Shown: positions 23,012 to 36,162 of the stretch, in pieces
Position numbering within the stretch: position 1 is the first letter of the stretch
How the letters are laid out: each line of letters opens with the position of its first letter
Source: Isoetes taiwanensis
Taxonomy: Eukaryota > Streptophyta > Lycopodiopsida > Isoetales > Isoetaceae
Direction of reading: 5' to 3'
Assembly (NCBI GenBank): GCA_021234155.1
Contig: JAJEKV010000013.1
Location: forward strand, 14,421,877-14,485,876
DNA: 64,000 nt
Program-made: the position numbers and the translations under genes
The notes under the pieces: generated by a model
The model's input: only the letters and a program-made list of their open reading frames with translations
Databases searched by the model: none
Told to the model about the DNA's origin: nothing

Positions 23012-25734
23012 TCAGGGCAGAGATGGCTTACCTTTTAATGTACACCGTTGAAGCCAGTACTTGACAAAGTGCAGAGCAGGGGAGGTGATACCATGCAATG
23101 TTCTCCATACATACTTCCCAGCTAGCACCTGTGCTTGAGTAACCAAATCTTTGCATCCCATTCCTCCATCTCTTTTGTCAATACACATTTCTGCCCAGGC
23201 CACTTTATGTATTCCTCCCCCCCATATGAACTTTCTAATAATGGATTGTATTTGACTGTAGATACCCTTCTGAGCCACAATGACCGAGGAGTAGTAGATG
23301 TGGGATGTAGCTAGAACTGCCTTAGCAACTGCTATCCTGCCAGCACTAGAGAGACCTTTGGCTGACCATAAATTGATTTTCTTTCTTAAGTGATCCAGAA
23401 TAGGCATCCATAGTCCTTTCAAGTTATCCGAGAGGACTAGGGGTAGACCAAGCAGCTTGGTTACCTCATCTTTAAGGACTCGAAAACCGAGATTATTCAC
23501 TCTCGAGTCCACAACCTTCTCAAAGGGCCATATAACAGCACATTTTGATGTATTGAGCTCGATCCCTGATATTTTTCCAAATGCACCCAACACTTCATGA
23601 AAGGACAGAAAACTAGAGTCATCAAACATAAGGAACATGAAAGTATCATCTGCATACTGCATAATTGTGAGCTTGTCCTGAGAGTCTGGGAGTTGAAGAC
23701 CTGTGAGGGAGCCCTCAGCTATCTTAGACTCCACCATCTTGGTAAGTAGATTGGCCATGATTAGGAAAAGATAGGGTGCCAGGGGGCAGCCTTGTCTAAG
23801 TCCCCTTCGTAGCTCAAATAGTCTTGAGGGCTGCCCATTGACAAGAACTGATGCTGAAGCAAATTTGTTCAAGCCCAGAGACAAGTCAACAAATGAGGCA
23901 TCAAAGCCCATAGACAACATAATATCCTGGAGTCCCCTCCAACGAAGGGTGTCATAGGCTTTGCGAAAATCCAGTTTAACAAATACACATTCTTGTTTAG
24001 AAAGCTTACACCAATGTAGGCCTTCTCTTGCTGCAATGAAGTTATCCAAAATATGCCTTCCTGGCAAGAACGCTGTTTGTTCGACCCCAATGACTTTACT
24101 AAGGATGGGCTTCAACCGGTTGGCAATTATCTTCATAATCACCTTGTAAAGCACATTAGTCAAGGCAATGGGCCTCCACTCATTCAACTTTTGTGGGCGA
24201 GCAACCTTTGGAACCAGAGAGATAAAACCATTACACAGTGCTGGATGCAGGTATCGGGCCTCCCAGGCCCCCCTAACTGCCTTAATGAAAGCTGGGCCAA
24301 GTATATCCCAGAATTCTATAAAAAACTCCGGTGGAAAACCATCAGGGCCAGGGGATTTACCTGAAGCAAGAGAGGAGAGGGTCCTAAAGATTTCATCGTC
24401 CCCTAGGTTCCGCAATAGGCTCCTGTTATCATTTTCTGAGATTTTGGGCCCCCAATGTATCTTTGCCAGCCATGATTGAAGTATGGGGACATAATCGTTG
24501 GGAAGAGGGCCTTCCTGGAACATATTCTGAAAGCTATGCCTCACATATGCACCAATCCCATCAGGTGTCTCAATTGTATTCTGTTGATCATCGATGATGG
24601 ATGTAATACTGTTTTCTGCCAAACGGGCCCCAGCAAGTCTGAAGAAGTGCTTGGAATTCTCACGATCAGCTTCTGTGTACCATTTTGTTTTGGACCTTAC
24701 AGCTGCACCCCTGGCTTCCTCTTCTTCAATTGCCTTAGCTCTGCCCTCAAGATCGGCTTCTAAAGAGTGGAGGGTAGCATTACAGGGATCTGCGAGGAGG
24801 TCTTGCTTGGTGATTTTGAGCTGGTCGTAAATAATGTTTTTTGTTCTTTTGAACTCCATAGCCCTCTCCTGGCACCATTTCTTAATCCAACCCTTCATCT
24901 CTTTAATTTCTTGTATCCAAGCCTTCATAATTGGCACCCCATCTTGCTGGTGACGGGATAAAAGAAAGGCTCGAAAATTGTCACAAAAAGCCGATTTCCC
25001 GATGAGAGAGGTGTTGAATTTAAAAGGAACATTCCCAGTTCTTCTAACAGAAGGAGCTTCTTCGAAGGTCAGTTTTTGAGGGACATGATCAGATTGGGTG
25101 AAAGCCAAATCCCCTTCGACGAAGCATCTGTCTAAGAAGCCGGCTGACCTATTGGCTAGGTAGAATCCGTCTAGTAGACAGTCTACCCGGTCATGTCCTT
25201 TTTGTTTATTGGACCAAGAGAACAATGTATTAGAGGGCGGGATTAAAGCAAAGCCCACATTGTCAAGTAAGGAGTTCCATGAGGTATTTTCCTCAGCAGA
25301 TAAATTCCTGTGGAGACCAATTTTCTTGTTCCATACATCGGTCATGTTTAGATCCCAATGTGATCCAGATCTCAATGTCTTTCCACAGTATGGCCCTTTC
25401 TGCAGGTTTATTAGAGGCATAAATATTGATAAGGCCCCATCTGCATCCTCGTGTTTCAAAGACCACAGCCTGCCATCTGCCATTCGTGCCCTTATACCGA
25501 AGTTTGACATTTTGTCCTCTCCATAGTAAAGTTGTACCACCCTTTGTACCTAAGGCTGGACAGGTAAACGAATCATATTGCCCCCCTACCCAAGCCCCTT
25601 GGGATTTGGCTTCAAAATCTGGTATGCTCCTGTAAGAGAATGATGTCCGCCGCCATAGATCTAAGTGCCGCAAGAACTCTAGCCCGTTTTAGTGTCCCCT
25701 TGATACCCCTTAAGTTCCATGATACCACTTTCAT
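23012..25734 (-). pseudogene. LINE-1a ORF2, endonuclease and reverse transcriptase part
   Basis: The start codon at 25734 opens an APE-type endonuclease (MKVVSWNLRGIKG). A 5-bp deletion and a later frameshift split it; the C-terminal endonuclease half and the reverse transcriptase stay open from 25540 to 23012. Visible motifs are WDLNM and QSDHVP of the endonuclease, FVKLDFRKAYDTLRW (about 23960), the RQGCPLAPYLF block and the catalytic MQYADDTFMF (about 23655). The protein nicks target DNA and copies its own RNA at the nick. The stop at 23012 comes before the zinc-binding C-terminus, which resumes beyond the nested LINE. Confidence 0.9.
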
Positions 25735-26286
25735 TTTGTATTTTAAACCTGACAAGTACCAAGAAATCTGACCCAATTCCCACCTAGTGCAAACACATTT
25801 GCCTGCCCTAGGTAGATATCTTTCTTATCCACCCATACCCAATCCCATAGTGCTATATACCAGCTAAACATGTAAGATATTTTGTTACTTGTGAGTTGAG
25901 TACCCATCCCCGAAGCATAAATATGAAAGCATTTCCATATAGTTGAGAGTAAATAACATAAAACACGGATAAGTATTTTGCTTATATATTCCGCAAATAG
26001 ATGGTATGGCGGGCTATCAGGTGACAATTAACCCGCCTAGCATATTTAGGCAGCTTGGCCACATTCAACTTGAAATCTGTTCATCTAATTTGACATATGA
26101 TTACACAAAACCTGCTGCATCTAGATACCTGGCGTATGTAAAAAACAACAACAACCAACCACTGGGAGATTCCCTGAGAAAAAACTGAGAGGGTGATCGG
26201 ATTGCTCACCAAGACGTACACTTGAAAAACTTACTATGCGATTGCTCACCAAGACGTACCACTGGAAAAACTTACTATGCGGTCCA

Positions 26287-27377
26287 TTAGAGATCAAAGA
26301 CCACCAACCTCTGGTTCCTTAGCATTTTTTGACCAGATTTGTTACCAACACTGTCCCCAAGTTTCCCATCCATTGGCTTTTTCCCTTTTTTCCTCATTCC
26401 AGCATGAGGTATCCCAGGTGACGATCTCGCTTCATAATCCTTTGGAGCACTGATGTTGTTAATGCTGTTTGGTGCTATTTCCAGACTTGTAGTCTCAGAG
26501 TCCTGCTGCATCATGTTTGGCTGCTGCGTTGAACCCATAGTGCTCATGATACCAGAGGGATGACTTCCCTGAGCTGCCTCAATAGGAGCACTGATCATGG
26601 GCTGTGCTGCAATCATATACACATGAAATGGGGCATCTTTATCATTTATATCAGCCAAGGGCTGAGCAGTATGAATGCCGATAGGAGATAAGGGCTCTGC
26701 ACAGGGTGCTATTTCCAGACTTGTAGTATCCAGCTGTATCATGTTTGGCTGCTGCGTTGATCCCATAGTGCTCATGATATTAGAGGACTGACTTCCCTGA
26801 GCTGCCTCAATAGGAGCACCAATCATGTGCGCATCAAATGGGGCATCTTTATCATTTATATCAGCCAAGGGCTGAGCAGTGATAGGTACTGAAGCTTGTG
26901 ATGTAGAACGTGACAAAGGGGCAGGCCTATCACTTGGTGGTTGGCTTCTCTCTGTAGTACAAACGACAGCTTCTACAAGAGTCACTGCTGTAGCATACAA
27001 GTCAGCGCTGGCATCCTCTTCACTGCTTGGCAGCAGAGTTGGATCATTAGTGGGCAAGCTGGCATCCACAAAAGTCACTGCTGTAGCATGCAAGTCAGCG
27101 CTGGCACATCCTCTTCACTGCTTGGCAGCAGAGTTGGATCATTAGTGGACAAGCTGGCATCCACATCACTGCTTGGCAACTGAGTTGTGCCATTAGTGGC
27201 CAAGCTGGCATCCACATCATTCCCTGGTAACTGAGTTGTGCCATCAGCGGTCAAGCTGGCATCCACATCATTTCTTGGCAGCTGGGTTGATCCCACACCG
27301 CTACTTGGCAACCGAGTTGTGCCAGTAGTGGTCAAGCTGGCATCCACATAGCTCATGTCCACCACACTCGTAGTCAA
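26287..27377 (-). pseudogene. LINE-1a ORF1-like region with internal repeats
   Basis: Two overlapping minus-strand frames together look like one ORF1. The N-terminal part is a protein minisatellite built on DVDASLATNGTTQLPSS; the rest contains two copies of a block with DINDKDAPF, IEAAQGS and MSTMGSTQQPNM. The C-terminus is basic (KKGKKPMDGKLG). A 2-nt difference from the second copy near 27100 breaks the frame. No zinc knuckle or DUF4283 domain is seen, so it is not a standard plant LINE ORF1. Its very start (LTTSVVDMSY) is shared with every monomer of the adjoining array. Confidence 0.6.
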
Positions 27378-30300
27378 TTGGCCTAGGATGTGGATGCCGG
27401 ATGCTATCGTGGAGGGGACATTCCGGAGCCTCCCCGGTGCCCGAACGACAAAACACTGCGGTTTCTACAAGGCCGACCTCAGGACGCTCCGCGGTTTGAC
27501 AATTTCTCCCAGACCGATCTGGAACCTTTTGGGCCTTCCCGAAGAGGGCCCCCTGAACGGAGGATCCAACGGTCGGATAGGGGAACCGGGATCCGGGAGG
27601 ATGGTCGTTAAGCGTCGCGGCACCGGGGGCGGCCGCCGCGGGGAAGGGCTGCCTCGGGAACTTTTTTGGATCCCGCCTCCTGTGGTCTGGACTCTCCCCT
27701 CTTGTGAGGGAGCCCTGCAAGGTCCTGGCCTGGTTTGACTTGGGGAAGGGTGCCAGCTCGGTTGCCCCGCAACGGGATGCCCCAACCGTTCTAATGCTAA
27801 CCCTTTGACCTAGACCTTCTCCGAAAATTCCGAAAATTGGGTTGTGTGCTGGAGATGAATTAAGAATCCAGCTGGCAAAAAATTAGAATTTATTTTCGTA
27901 CAATGCATTAATTACGAATTTACGAGTGTCTTGCCGCTGCAAAAGCGCCCCCCGACTTCTAATTGCCATATCGGGAGGAGGACAGGCCTAAACTCCGTTC
28001 CGTCAGTTTCCCTTGCTCTGCGTTCTCGGCCGCATCTTCTCGGCCATGTCCTAACTGCAACAGACCAAAACTCGGCCCCCAAAATGCAAACCCTTCTAGA
28101 ACCTGGCAACCCACAGGGTTTACGTTTCAGAGGCCCTCTCCTTGTCAGATTCGTCGAGGATCTTGCGCCATGTCTTGACGAGAAGTGGGGGTGTTGACGC
28201 CAGAGCGGGGACTCTAAAATCCCCCTGGAAGCTAGTTACCTCGAATTTCCTCTCCCCAAGGCCCTGGGGACCGAAGGGCGACCTCCCCTCTCCGGAACCG
28301 CGATTTGGCTCTGCCAATGAACTCAGAACGTCGACATTACCCTGGGGACCAAGTTCCGTGGCCAGAAGACCACCCGACCTCCAAGAAGCGCCAAAGTAGC
28401 TCATGTCCACCACACTCGTAGTCAATTGGCCTAGGATGTGGATGACGGATATTGTCGTGGAGGGCGTGAGTGTTTCTTTCTTTTGCAAAACCCACCTTGT
28501 AACTTGCTCCCTAGGGTAATTTCGCCATTCCGAACAACTTGGTGAGGTCGATTTGCCATTCCGGAGCCTCCCCGGTGCCCAACGACAAAACACTGCGGTT
28601 TCTACAAGGCCGACCTCAGGACGCTCCGCGGTTTGACAAGTTCTCCCGGACCGATCTGGAATCTTTTGGGCCTTCTCGAAGAGGGGCCCTGACGAACGGA
28701 GGATCCAGCGTCCGGATAGGGGAACGGGATCCGGGAGGGTGGTGGTTAGCGTCGCGGCTCCCGGGAGCTTGCCAATGCGAGCGTCGACATTACCCGAGGA
28801 AGGGCTGCCTCGGGAACTTTTTTGGATCCCGCCTCCTGGGGTCCGGACTCTCCCCTCTTGTGAGGGAGCCCTGCAAGGTCCTGGCCTGGTTTGACTTGGG
28901 GAAGGGTGCCAGCTCGGTTGCCCCGCAACGGGCTGCCCCGACCGTTCTAATGCTAACCCTTTAACCTAGACCTTCTCCGAAAATTCCGAAAATTGGGCTA
29001 TGTGCTGGAGATGAATTAGGAATCCAGCTGGCAAAAAATCAGAATTTATTTTCGTACAATGCATTAATTACGAATTTATGGGTGTCTTGTTGCTGCAAAA
29101 GCGCCCCCCGACTTCTAATTGCCACATCGGGAGAAGGACAGGCCCAAACTCCGTTCCGTCAGTTCCCCTTGCTCCGCGTTCTCGGGCGCAGCTTCTCGGC
29201 CACGTCCCAACTGCAACAGACCAAAACTCGGCCTCCAAAACGCAAACCCTTCTAGAACCTGGCAACCCACAGGGTTTACGTTTCGGAGGCCTTCTCCTTG
29301 TCAGATTCGTCGGGGACCTTGCGTCGTGTCTTGACGTGGAGTGAGGCTGTTGACGCCAGAGCGGGGACCCTAAAATCCCCACGGAAGCTGCTTGCCCGGA
29401 ATTTCCTCTTCCCAAGGCCCTGGGGACCGACGAGCGACCTCCCCTCTCCGGAACCACGATTTGGCTCTGCCAATGGACTCAGAAGGTCGACATTGCCCTA
29501 GGGACCAAGTTCCGTGGCCAGAAGACCATCCGACCTCCAAGAAGCGCCAAAGTAGCTCATGTCCACCACACTCGTAGTCAATTGGCCTAGGATGTGGATG
29601 CCGGATATTGTCGTGGAGGGCGTGAGTGTTTCTTTCTTTTGCAAAACCGACCTTGTAACTTGCTCCCTAGGATAATTTCGCCATTCCGGACGACTTGGCG
29701 AGGTCGATTGCCATTCCGGAGCCTTCCCGGTGCCCAAACAACAAAACACTACGGTTTCTACAAGGCCGACCTCAGGACGCTCCGCAGTTTGACAATTTCT
29801 CCCGGACCGATCTGGAACCTTTTGGGCCTTCCCGAAGAGGGGCCCTTGAACGGAGGATCCAACGGTCGGATAGGGGAACCGGGATCCGGGAGGGTGGTCG
29901 TTAGCGTGCGGCCCCCCGGGGGAGCGATGCCAGGAAGGGCTGCCTCGGGAACTTTTTTGGATCCCGCCTCCTGGGGTCTGGACTCTCCCCTCTTGTGAGG
30001 GAGCCCTGCAAGGTCCTGTCCTGGTTTGACTTGGGGAAGGGTGCCAGCTCGGTTGCCCTGCAACGGGCTGCCCCGACCGTTCTAATGCTAACCCTTTGAC
30101 CTAGACCTTCTCCGAAAATTCCGAAAATTGGGATGTGTGCTGGAGATGAATTAAGAATCCAGTTGGCAAAAAATCAGAATTTATTTTCGTACAATGCATT
30201 AATTACGAATTTACGAGTGTCTTGCCGCTGCAAAAGCGCCCCCCGACTTCTAATTGCCACATCGGGAGGAGCACAGGCCCAAACTCCGTTCCGCCAGTTT

Positions 30301-33300
30301 CCTTTGCTCCGCGTTCTCGGCTGCAGCTTCTTGGCCACGTCTCAACTGCAAAGACCAAAACTCGGCCCCCAGAACGCAAACCCTTCTAGAACCTGGCAAC
30401 CCACAGGGTTTACGTTTCGGAGGCCTTCTCCTTGTCAGATTCGTCCGGGACCTTGCGTTGTGTCTTGACGTGGAGTGGGGTTGTTGACGCCAGAGCGGGG
30501 ACCCTAAATCCCCCTGGAAGATGCTTGCCCCAAATTTCCTCTCCCCAAGGCCCTGGGGACCGACGGGCGACCTCCCCTCTCCGGAACCGCGATTTGGCTC
30601 TGCCAATGGACTCAGAACGTCGACATTGCCCTAAGGACCAAGTTCCGTCGCCAGAAGACCACCCGACCTCCAAGAAGCGCCAAAGTAGCTCATGTCCACC
30701 ACATTCTTAGTCAATTGGCCTAGGATGTGGATGCCGGATGCTGTCGTGGAGGGCGTGAGTGTTTCTTTCTTTTGCAAAACCGACCTTGTAACTTGCTCTC
30801 TAGGGTAATTTCGCCATTCCGGACGACTTGGCGAGGTCGATTTGCCATTCCGGAGCCTCCCCGATGCCCGAACGACAAAACACTGTGGTTTCTACAAGGC
30901 CGATCTCAGGACGCTCCGCGGTTTGACAAGTTCTCCCGGACCGATCTAGAATCTTTTGGGCCTTCCCGAAGAGGGGCCCCCGAATGGAGGATCCAACGTT
31001 CGGATAGGGGAACCGGGATCCGGGAGGGTGGTCGTTAGCATCGCGGCCCGGGATTTGCCAGAAGGGCTGCCTCGGGGAACTTTTTTGGATCCGCCTCACG
31101 GGGTGGGACTCTCCCCTCTTGTTGGGAGCCCCCGCAAGGTCCGGCCTGGTTTGACTTGGGGAAGGGTGCCGGCTCGGTTGCCCAATGCGGGCTGCCCGTC
31201 GTTCTAATGCTAATCCTTTGACCTAGACCTTCTCCGAAAATTTCGAAAATTGGGCTGTGTGCTGGAGATGAATTAGGAATCCAGCTGGCAAAAAATCAGA
31301 ATTTATTTTCGTACAATGCATTAATTACGAATTTATGAGTGCCACATCGGAAGGAGTACATGCCCAAACTCCGTTCCGTCAGTTCCTCTTGCTCGCGTTT
31401 CACCAGCTGGCTTCGACCCACGTCCCAACCGCAGCTGTGAGACCAAAACTCGGCCCCCAAAACACAAACCCTTCTAGAACCTGGCAACCCACAGGGTTTA
31501 CATTTCGGAGGCCCTCTCCTTGTCAGATTCGTCTGGGACCTTGCGCCGTGTCTTGACGTGGAGTGGGGTTGTTGACGCAAGAGCAGGGACCCTAAAATCC
31601 CCCTGCAAGTTGCTTGCCCCAAATTTCCTCTCCCCAAGGCCCTGGGGACCGACGGGCGACCTCCCTTCTCTGGAACTGCGATTTGGCTCTGCCAATGGAC
31701 TCAGAATGTCGACATTGCCCTGGGGACCAAGTTCCGTGGCCAGAAGACTATCCGACCTCCAAGAAGCGCCAAAGTAGCTCATGTCCACCACACTCGTAGT
31801 CAATTGGCCTAGGATGTGGATGCTGGATACTGTCGTGGAGGGCGTGAGTGTTTCTTTATTTTGCAAAACCGACCTTATAACTTGCTGCCTAGGGTAATTT
31901 CGCCATTCTGGACGACTTGGCGAGGTCGATTTGCCATTCTGGAGCCTCCCCGGTGCCCGAATGACAAAACACTGCGGTTTCTACAAGGCCGACCTCAGGA
32001 CGCTCCGCGGTTTGACAAGTTCTCCCGAACCGATCTGGAATCTTTTGGGCCTTCCCGTAGAGGGGCCCCTGAACGGAGGATCCAACGGTCGGATAGGGGA
32101 ACCGGGATCCGGGAGGGTGGTTGTTGGCGTGCGTCCCCCGGGGCGCCGGCCAGAAGGGCTGCCTCGGGAACTTTTTGGATCCCGCCTCACGGGGTGCGGA
32201 CTCTCCCCTCTTGTGAGGGAGCCCCGCAAGGTCTGGGCCTGGTTTGACTTGGGGAAGGGTGCGGCTCGGTTGCCCTTAGCGGGCTGCCCCGACCGTTCTA
32301 ATGCTAACCCTTTGACCTAGACCTTCTCCGAAAATTCCGAAAATTGGGTTGTGTGCTAGAGATGAATTAGAATCCAGCTGGCAAAAAATCAGAATTTATT
32401 TTCGTACAATGCATTAATTACGAATTTATGAGTGTCTTCTTGCATTTAAAAAAGCCCCGAATTCTAATTGCCACATCGGGAGGAGGACAGGTCCAAACTC
32501 CGTTCCGTCAGTTCCCCTTGCTCCGCCTTCGACGCTGCTTTCGACCCACGTCCCAACCGCAGCAGACCAAAACTTCGGCCCCAAAAACGCAAACCCTTCT
32601 AGAACTTGGCAACCCACAGGGTTTACGTTTCGGAGGCCCTCTCCTTGTCAGATTCGTCGGGGACCTTGCTCGGTGTCTTGACGTGGAGTGGGGGTGTTGA
32701 TGCCAGAGCGGGGACCCTAAAATCCCCCCGGAAGCTGCTTGCCCCGAATTTCCTCTCCCCAAGGCCCTGGGGACAGATGGGCGACCTCCCTCTCGGAACC
32801 AGCGATTTGGCTCGCCAATGGACTCGAACGTCGACATTGCCCTAGGGACCAAGTTAAGGTGGCGAGGAAGACCACCCGACCTCCAAGAAGCGCCAAAGTA
32901 GCTCATGTCCACCACACTCGTAGTCAATTGGCCTAGGATGTGGATGCCGGATACTGTCGTGGAGGGCGTGAGTGTTTCTTTATTTTGCAAAACCGACCTT
33001 GTAACTTGCTCCCTAGGGTAATTTCGCCATTCTGGACGACTTGGCGAGGTCGATTTGCCATTCGAACCTCCCCGGTGCGAGCGACGAAAAACAACTGCGG
33101 TTTCTACAAGGCCGACCTCAGGACGCTCCTCGGTTTGACAAGTTCTCCCGAACCGATCTGGAATCTTTTGGGCCTTCCGTAGAGGGGCCCCGAGCGGAGG
33201 ATCCAGCGGCCGGATAGGGGAACCAGGGATCGGGAGGGTGGTGGATTAGCGTCGTCCCGGGGGCTTGCCGCCGGGAAGGCTGCCTCGGGAACTTTTTTGG

Positions 33301-33758
33301 ATCCTGCCTCCTGGGGTCCGGACTCTCTCCTCTTGTGAGGGAGCCTTGCAAGGTCCTGGCCTGGCTTGACTTGGGGAAGGGTGCCAGCTCGGTTGCCCCG
33401 CAACGGGCTGCCCCGACCGTTCTAATGCTAACCCTTTGACCTAGACCTTCTCCGAAAATTCCAAAAATTGGGTTGTGTGCTAGAGATGAATTAGAAATCC
33501 AGCTGGCAAAAAATCAGAATTTATTTTCGTACAATGCATTAATTACGAATTTATGAGTGTCTTGCCGCTGCAAAAGCGCCCCCCGAATTCTAATTGCCAC
33601 ATCGGGAGGAGGACAGGTCCAAACTCCATTCCGTCAGTTCCCCTTGCTCCGTCTTCTCGGCCGCAGCTTCTCGGCCACGTCCCAACTGCAACAGACCAAA
33701 ACTCGGCCCCAAAAATGCAAACCCTTCTAGAACCTGACAACCCACAAGGTTTACGTTT
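27349..33758 (-). repeat. Tandem array of 1.1-kb monomers at the 5' side of LINE-1a
   Basis: Units counted from TTCTAATGCT start at 27789, 28945, 30080, 31202, 32296 and 33420, giving lengths 1156, 1135, 1122, 1094 and 1124 bp, with partial units at both ends. They are GC-rich, unlike the AT-rich surroundings. The edge nearest LINE-1a joins the ORF1 start exactly at TAGCTCATGTCCACCACAC, a phrase present inside each unit. On the minus strand each unit holds a diverged short frame ending KERASET or similar. The layout resembles the promoter monomers of mouse L1, but the units are much longer. Confidence 0.9.
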
Positions 33759-33762
33759 TTAC

Positions 33763-36162
33763 GTCACAAAAAGCCGATTTCCCGATGAGAGAGGTGTTGA
33801 ATTTAAAAGGAACATTCCCAGTTCTTCTAACAGAAGGAGCTTCTTCGAAGGTCAGTTTTTGAGGGACATGATCAGACTGGGTGAAAGCCAAATCCCCTTC
33901 GACGAAGCATCTGTCTAAGAAGCCGGCTGACCTATTGGCTAGGTAGAATCTGTCTAGTAGACAGTATACCCGGTCATGTCCTTTTTGTTTATTGGACCAA
34001 GAGAACAATGTATTAGAGGGCGAGATTAAAGCAAAGCCCACATTGTCAAGTAAGGAGTTCCATGAGGTATTTTCCTCAGCAGATAAATTCCTGTGGAGAC
34101 CAATTTTCTTGTTCCATACATCGGTCATGTTTAGATCCCAATGTGATCCAGATCTCAATGTCTTTCCACAGTATGGCCCTTTCTGCAGGTTTATTAGAGG
34201 CATAAATATTGATGAGGCCCCATCTGCATCCTCGTGTTTCAAAGACCACAGCCTGCCATCTGCCATTCGTGCCCTTATACCGAAGTTTGACATTTTGTCC
34301 TCTCCATAGTAAAGTTGTACCACCCTTTGTACCTAAGGCTGGACAGGTAAACGAATCATATTGCCCCCCTACCCAAGCCCCTAGGGATTTGGCTTCAAAA
34401 TCTGGCAGTCTATGCTCCTGTAAGAGAATGATGTCCGCCGCCATAGATCTAAGTGCCGCAAGAACTCTAGCCCGTTTTAGTGCCCCCTTGATACCCCTTA
34501 AGTTCCATGATACCACTTTCATTTTGTATTTTAAACCTGACAAGTACCAAGAAATCTGACCCAATTCCCACCTAGTGCAAACACATTTGCCTACCCTAGG
34601 TAGATATCTTTCTTATCCACCCATACCCAATCCCATAGTGCTATATACCAGCTAAACATGTAAGATATTTTGTTACTTGTGAGTTGAGTACCCATCCCCG
34701 AAGCATAAATATGAAAGCATTTCCATATAGTTGAGAGTAAATAACATAAAACACGGATAAGTATTTTGCTTATATATTCCGCAAATAGATGGTATGGCGG
34801 GCTATCAGGTGACAATTAACCCGCCTAGCATATTTAGGCAACTTGGCCACATTCAACTTGAAATCTGTTCATCTAATTTGACATATGATTACACAAAACC
34901 TGCTGCATCTAGATACCTGGCGTATGTAAAAAATAGCAACAACCAACCATTGGGAGATTCCCTGAGAAAAAACTAACCTCCTTCACAAGTGATGAGAGGG
35001 TGATCGGATTGCTCACCAAGACGTACACTTGAAAAACTTACTATGCGATTGCTCACCAAGACGTACCACTGGAAAAACTTACTATGCGGTCCATTAGAGA
35101 TCAAAGACCACCAACCTCTGGTTCCTTAGCATTTTTTGACCAGATTTGTTACCAACACTGTCCCCAAGTTTCCCATCCATTGGCTTTTTCCCTTTTTTCC
35201 TCATTCCAGCATGAGGTATCCCAGGTGACGATCTCGCTTCATAATCCTTTGGAGCACTGATGTTGTTAATGCTGTTTGGTGCTATTTCCAGACTTGTAGT
35301 CTCAGAGTCCTGCTGCATCATGTTTGGCTGCTGCGTTGAACCCATAGTGCTCATGATACAGAGGGATGACTTCCCTGAGCTGCCTCAATAGGAGCACTGA
35401 TCATGGGAACATCTTTGCAATCATATACGCATGAAATGGGGCATCTTTATCATTTATATCAGCCAAGGGCTGAAGCAAAGTATGAATCTTATAGGAGATA
35501 AGGGCTCTGCACAGGGTGCTATTTCCAGACTTGTAGTATCCAGTTGTATCATGTTTGGCTGCTGCGTTGATCCCATAGTGCTCATGATATTAGAGGGTTG
35601 ACTTCCCTGAGCTGCCTCAATAGGAGCACCAATCATGTGCGCATCAAATGGGGCATCTTTATCATTTATATCAGCCAAGGGCTGAGAAGTGATAGGTACT
35701 GAAGCTTGTGATGTAGAACGTGACAAAGGGGCAGGCCTATCACTTGGTGGTTGGCTTCTCTCTGTAGTACAAACGACAGCTTCTACAAGAGTCACCGGCT
35801 TTGTAGCATACAAGTCGGTATTTGGCATCCTCTTCCTTTGCTTGGCGGCGAGTTGGATCATTAGTGGGCAAGCTGGCATCCACAAGAGTCACTGCTGTAG
35901 CATACAAGTCAACGCTGACATCCTCTTCACTGCTTGGCAGCAGAGTTGGATCATTAGTGGACAAGCTGGCATCCACATCACTGCTTGGCAACTGAGTTGT
36001 GCCATTAGTGGCCAAGCTGGCATCCACATCATTCCACAGTGGCCGAAGTTGTGCCATCAGCGGTCAAGCTGGCATCCACATCATTTCTTGGCAGCTGGGT
36101 TGATCCCACACCGCTACTTGGCAACCGAGTTGTGCCAGTAGTGGTCAAGCTGGCATCCACAT
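33763..36162 (-). mobile_element. LINE-1b: second, partial copy of the same LINE
   Basis: This segment matches 24980-27349 nearly base for base, covering ORF1 and the endonuclease start (ATG at 34522). Its endonuclease reads through 162 codons where LINE-1a has a 5-bp deletion. It ends abruptly at GTCACAAAAAGCC and joins mid-unit to the monomer array, so reverse transcriptase, C-terminus and tail are missing. It also keeps 18 bp near 34977 that LINE-1a lacks. Confidence 0.9.

Larger units (their letters stand above)
19493..27349 (-). mobile_element. LINE-1a: non-LTR retrotransposon, interrupted by a younger LINE
   Basis: On the minus strand the order is ORF1-like region (27349-26287), spacer, endonuclease-reverse transcriptase ORF2 (25734 to 19637, with breaks) and a 53-nt poly(A) tail seen as T at 19493-19545. 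Bases 20484-22787 belong to a nested LINE. Its 5' side continues into the 1.1-kb monomer array. Breaks include a 5-bp deletion near 25622 relative to the second copy, a frameshift near 25345, a stop at 23012 and the nested insertion, so it is dead. Confidence 0.88.

Noticed and set aside
27349-33758. Ribosomal DNA spacer array
   Set aside because: GC-rich 1.1-kb tandem units suggested it, but no conserved rRNA sequence was seen and the units join a LINE ORF1 start at a fixed base in two copies.
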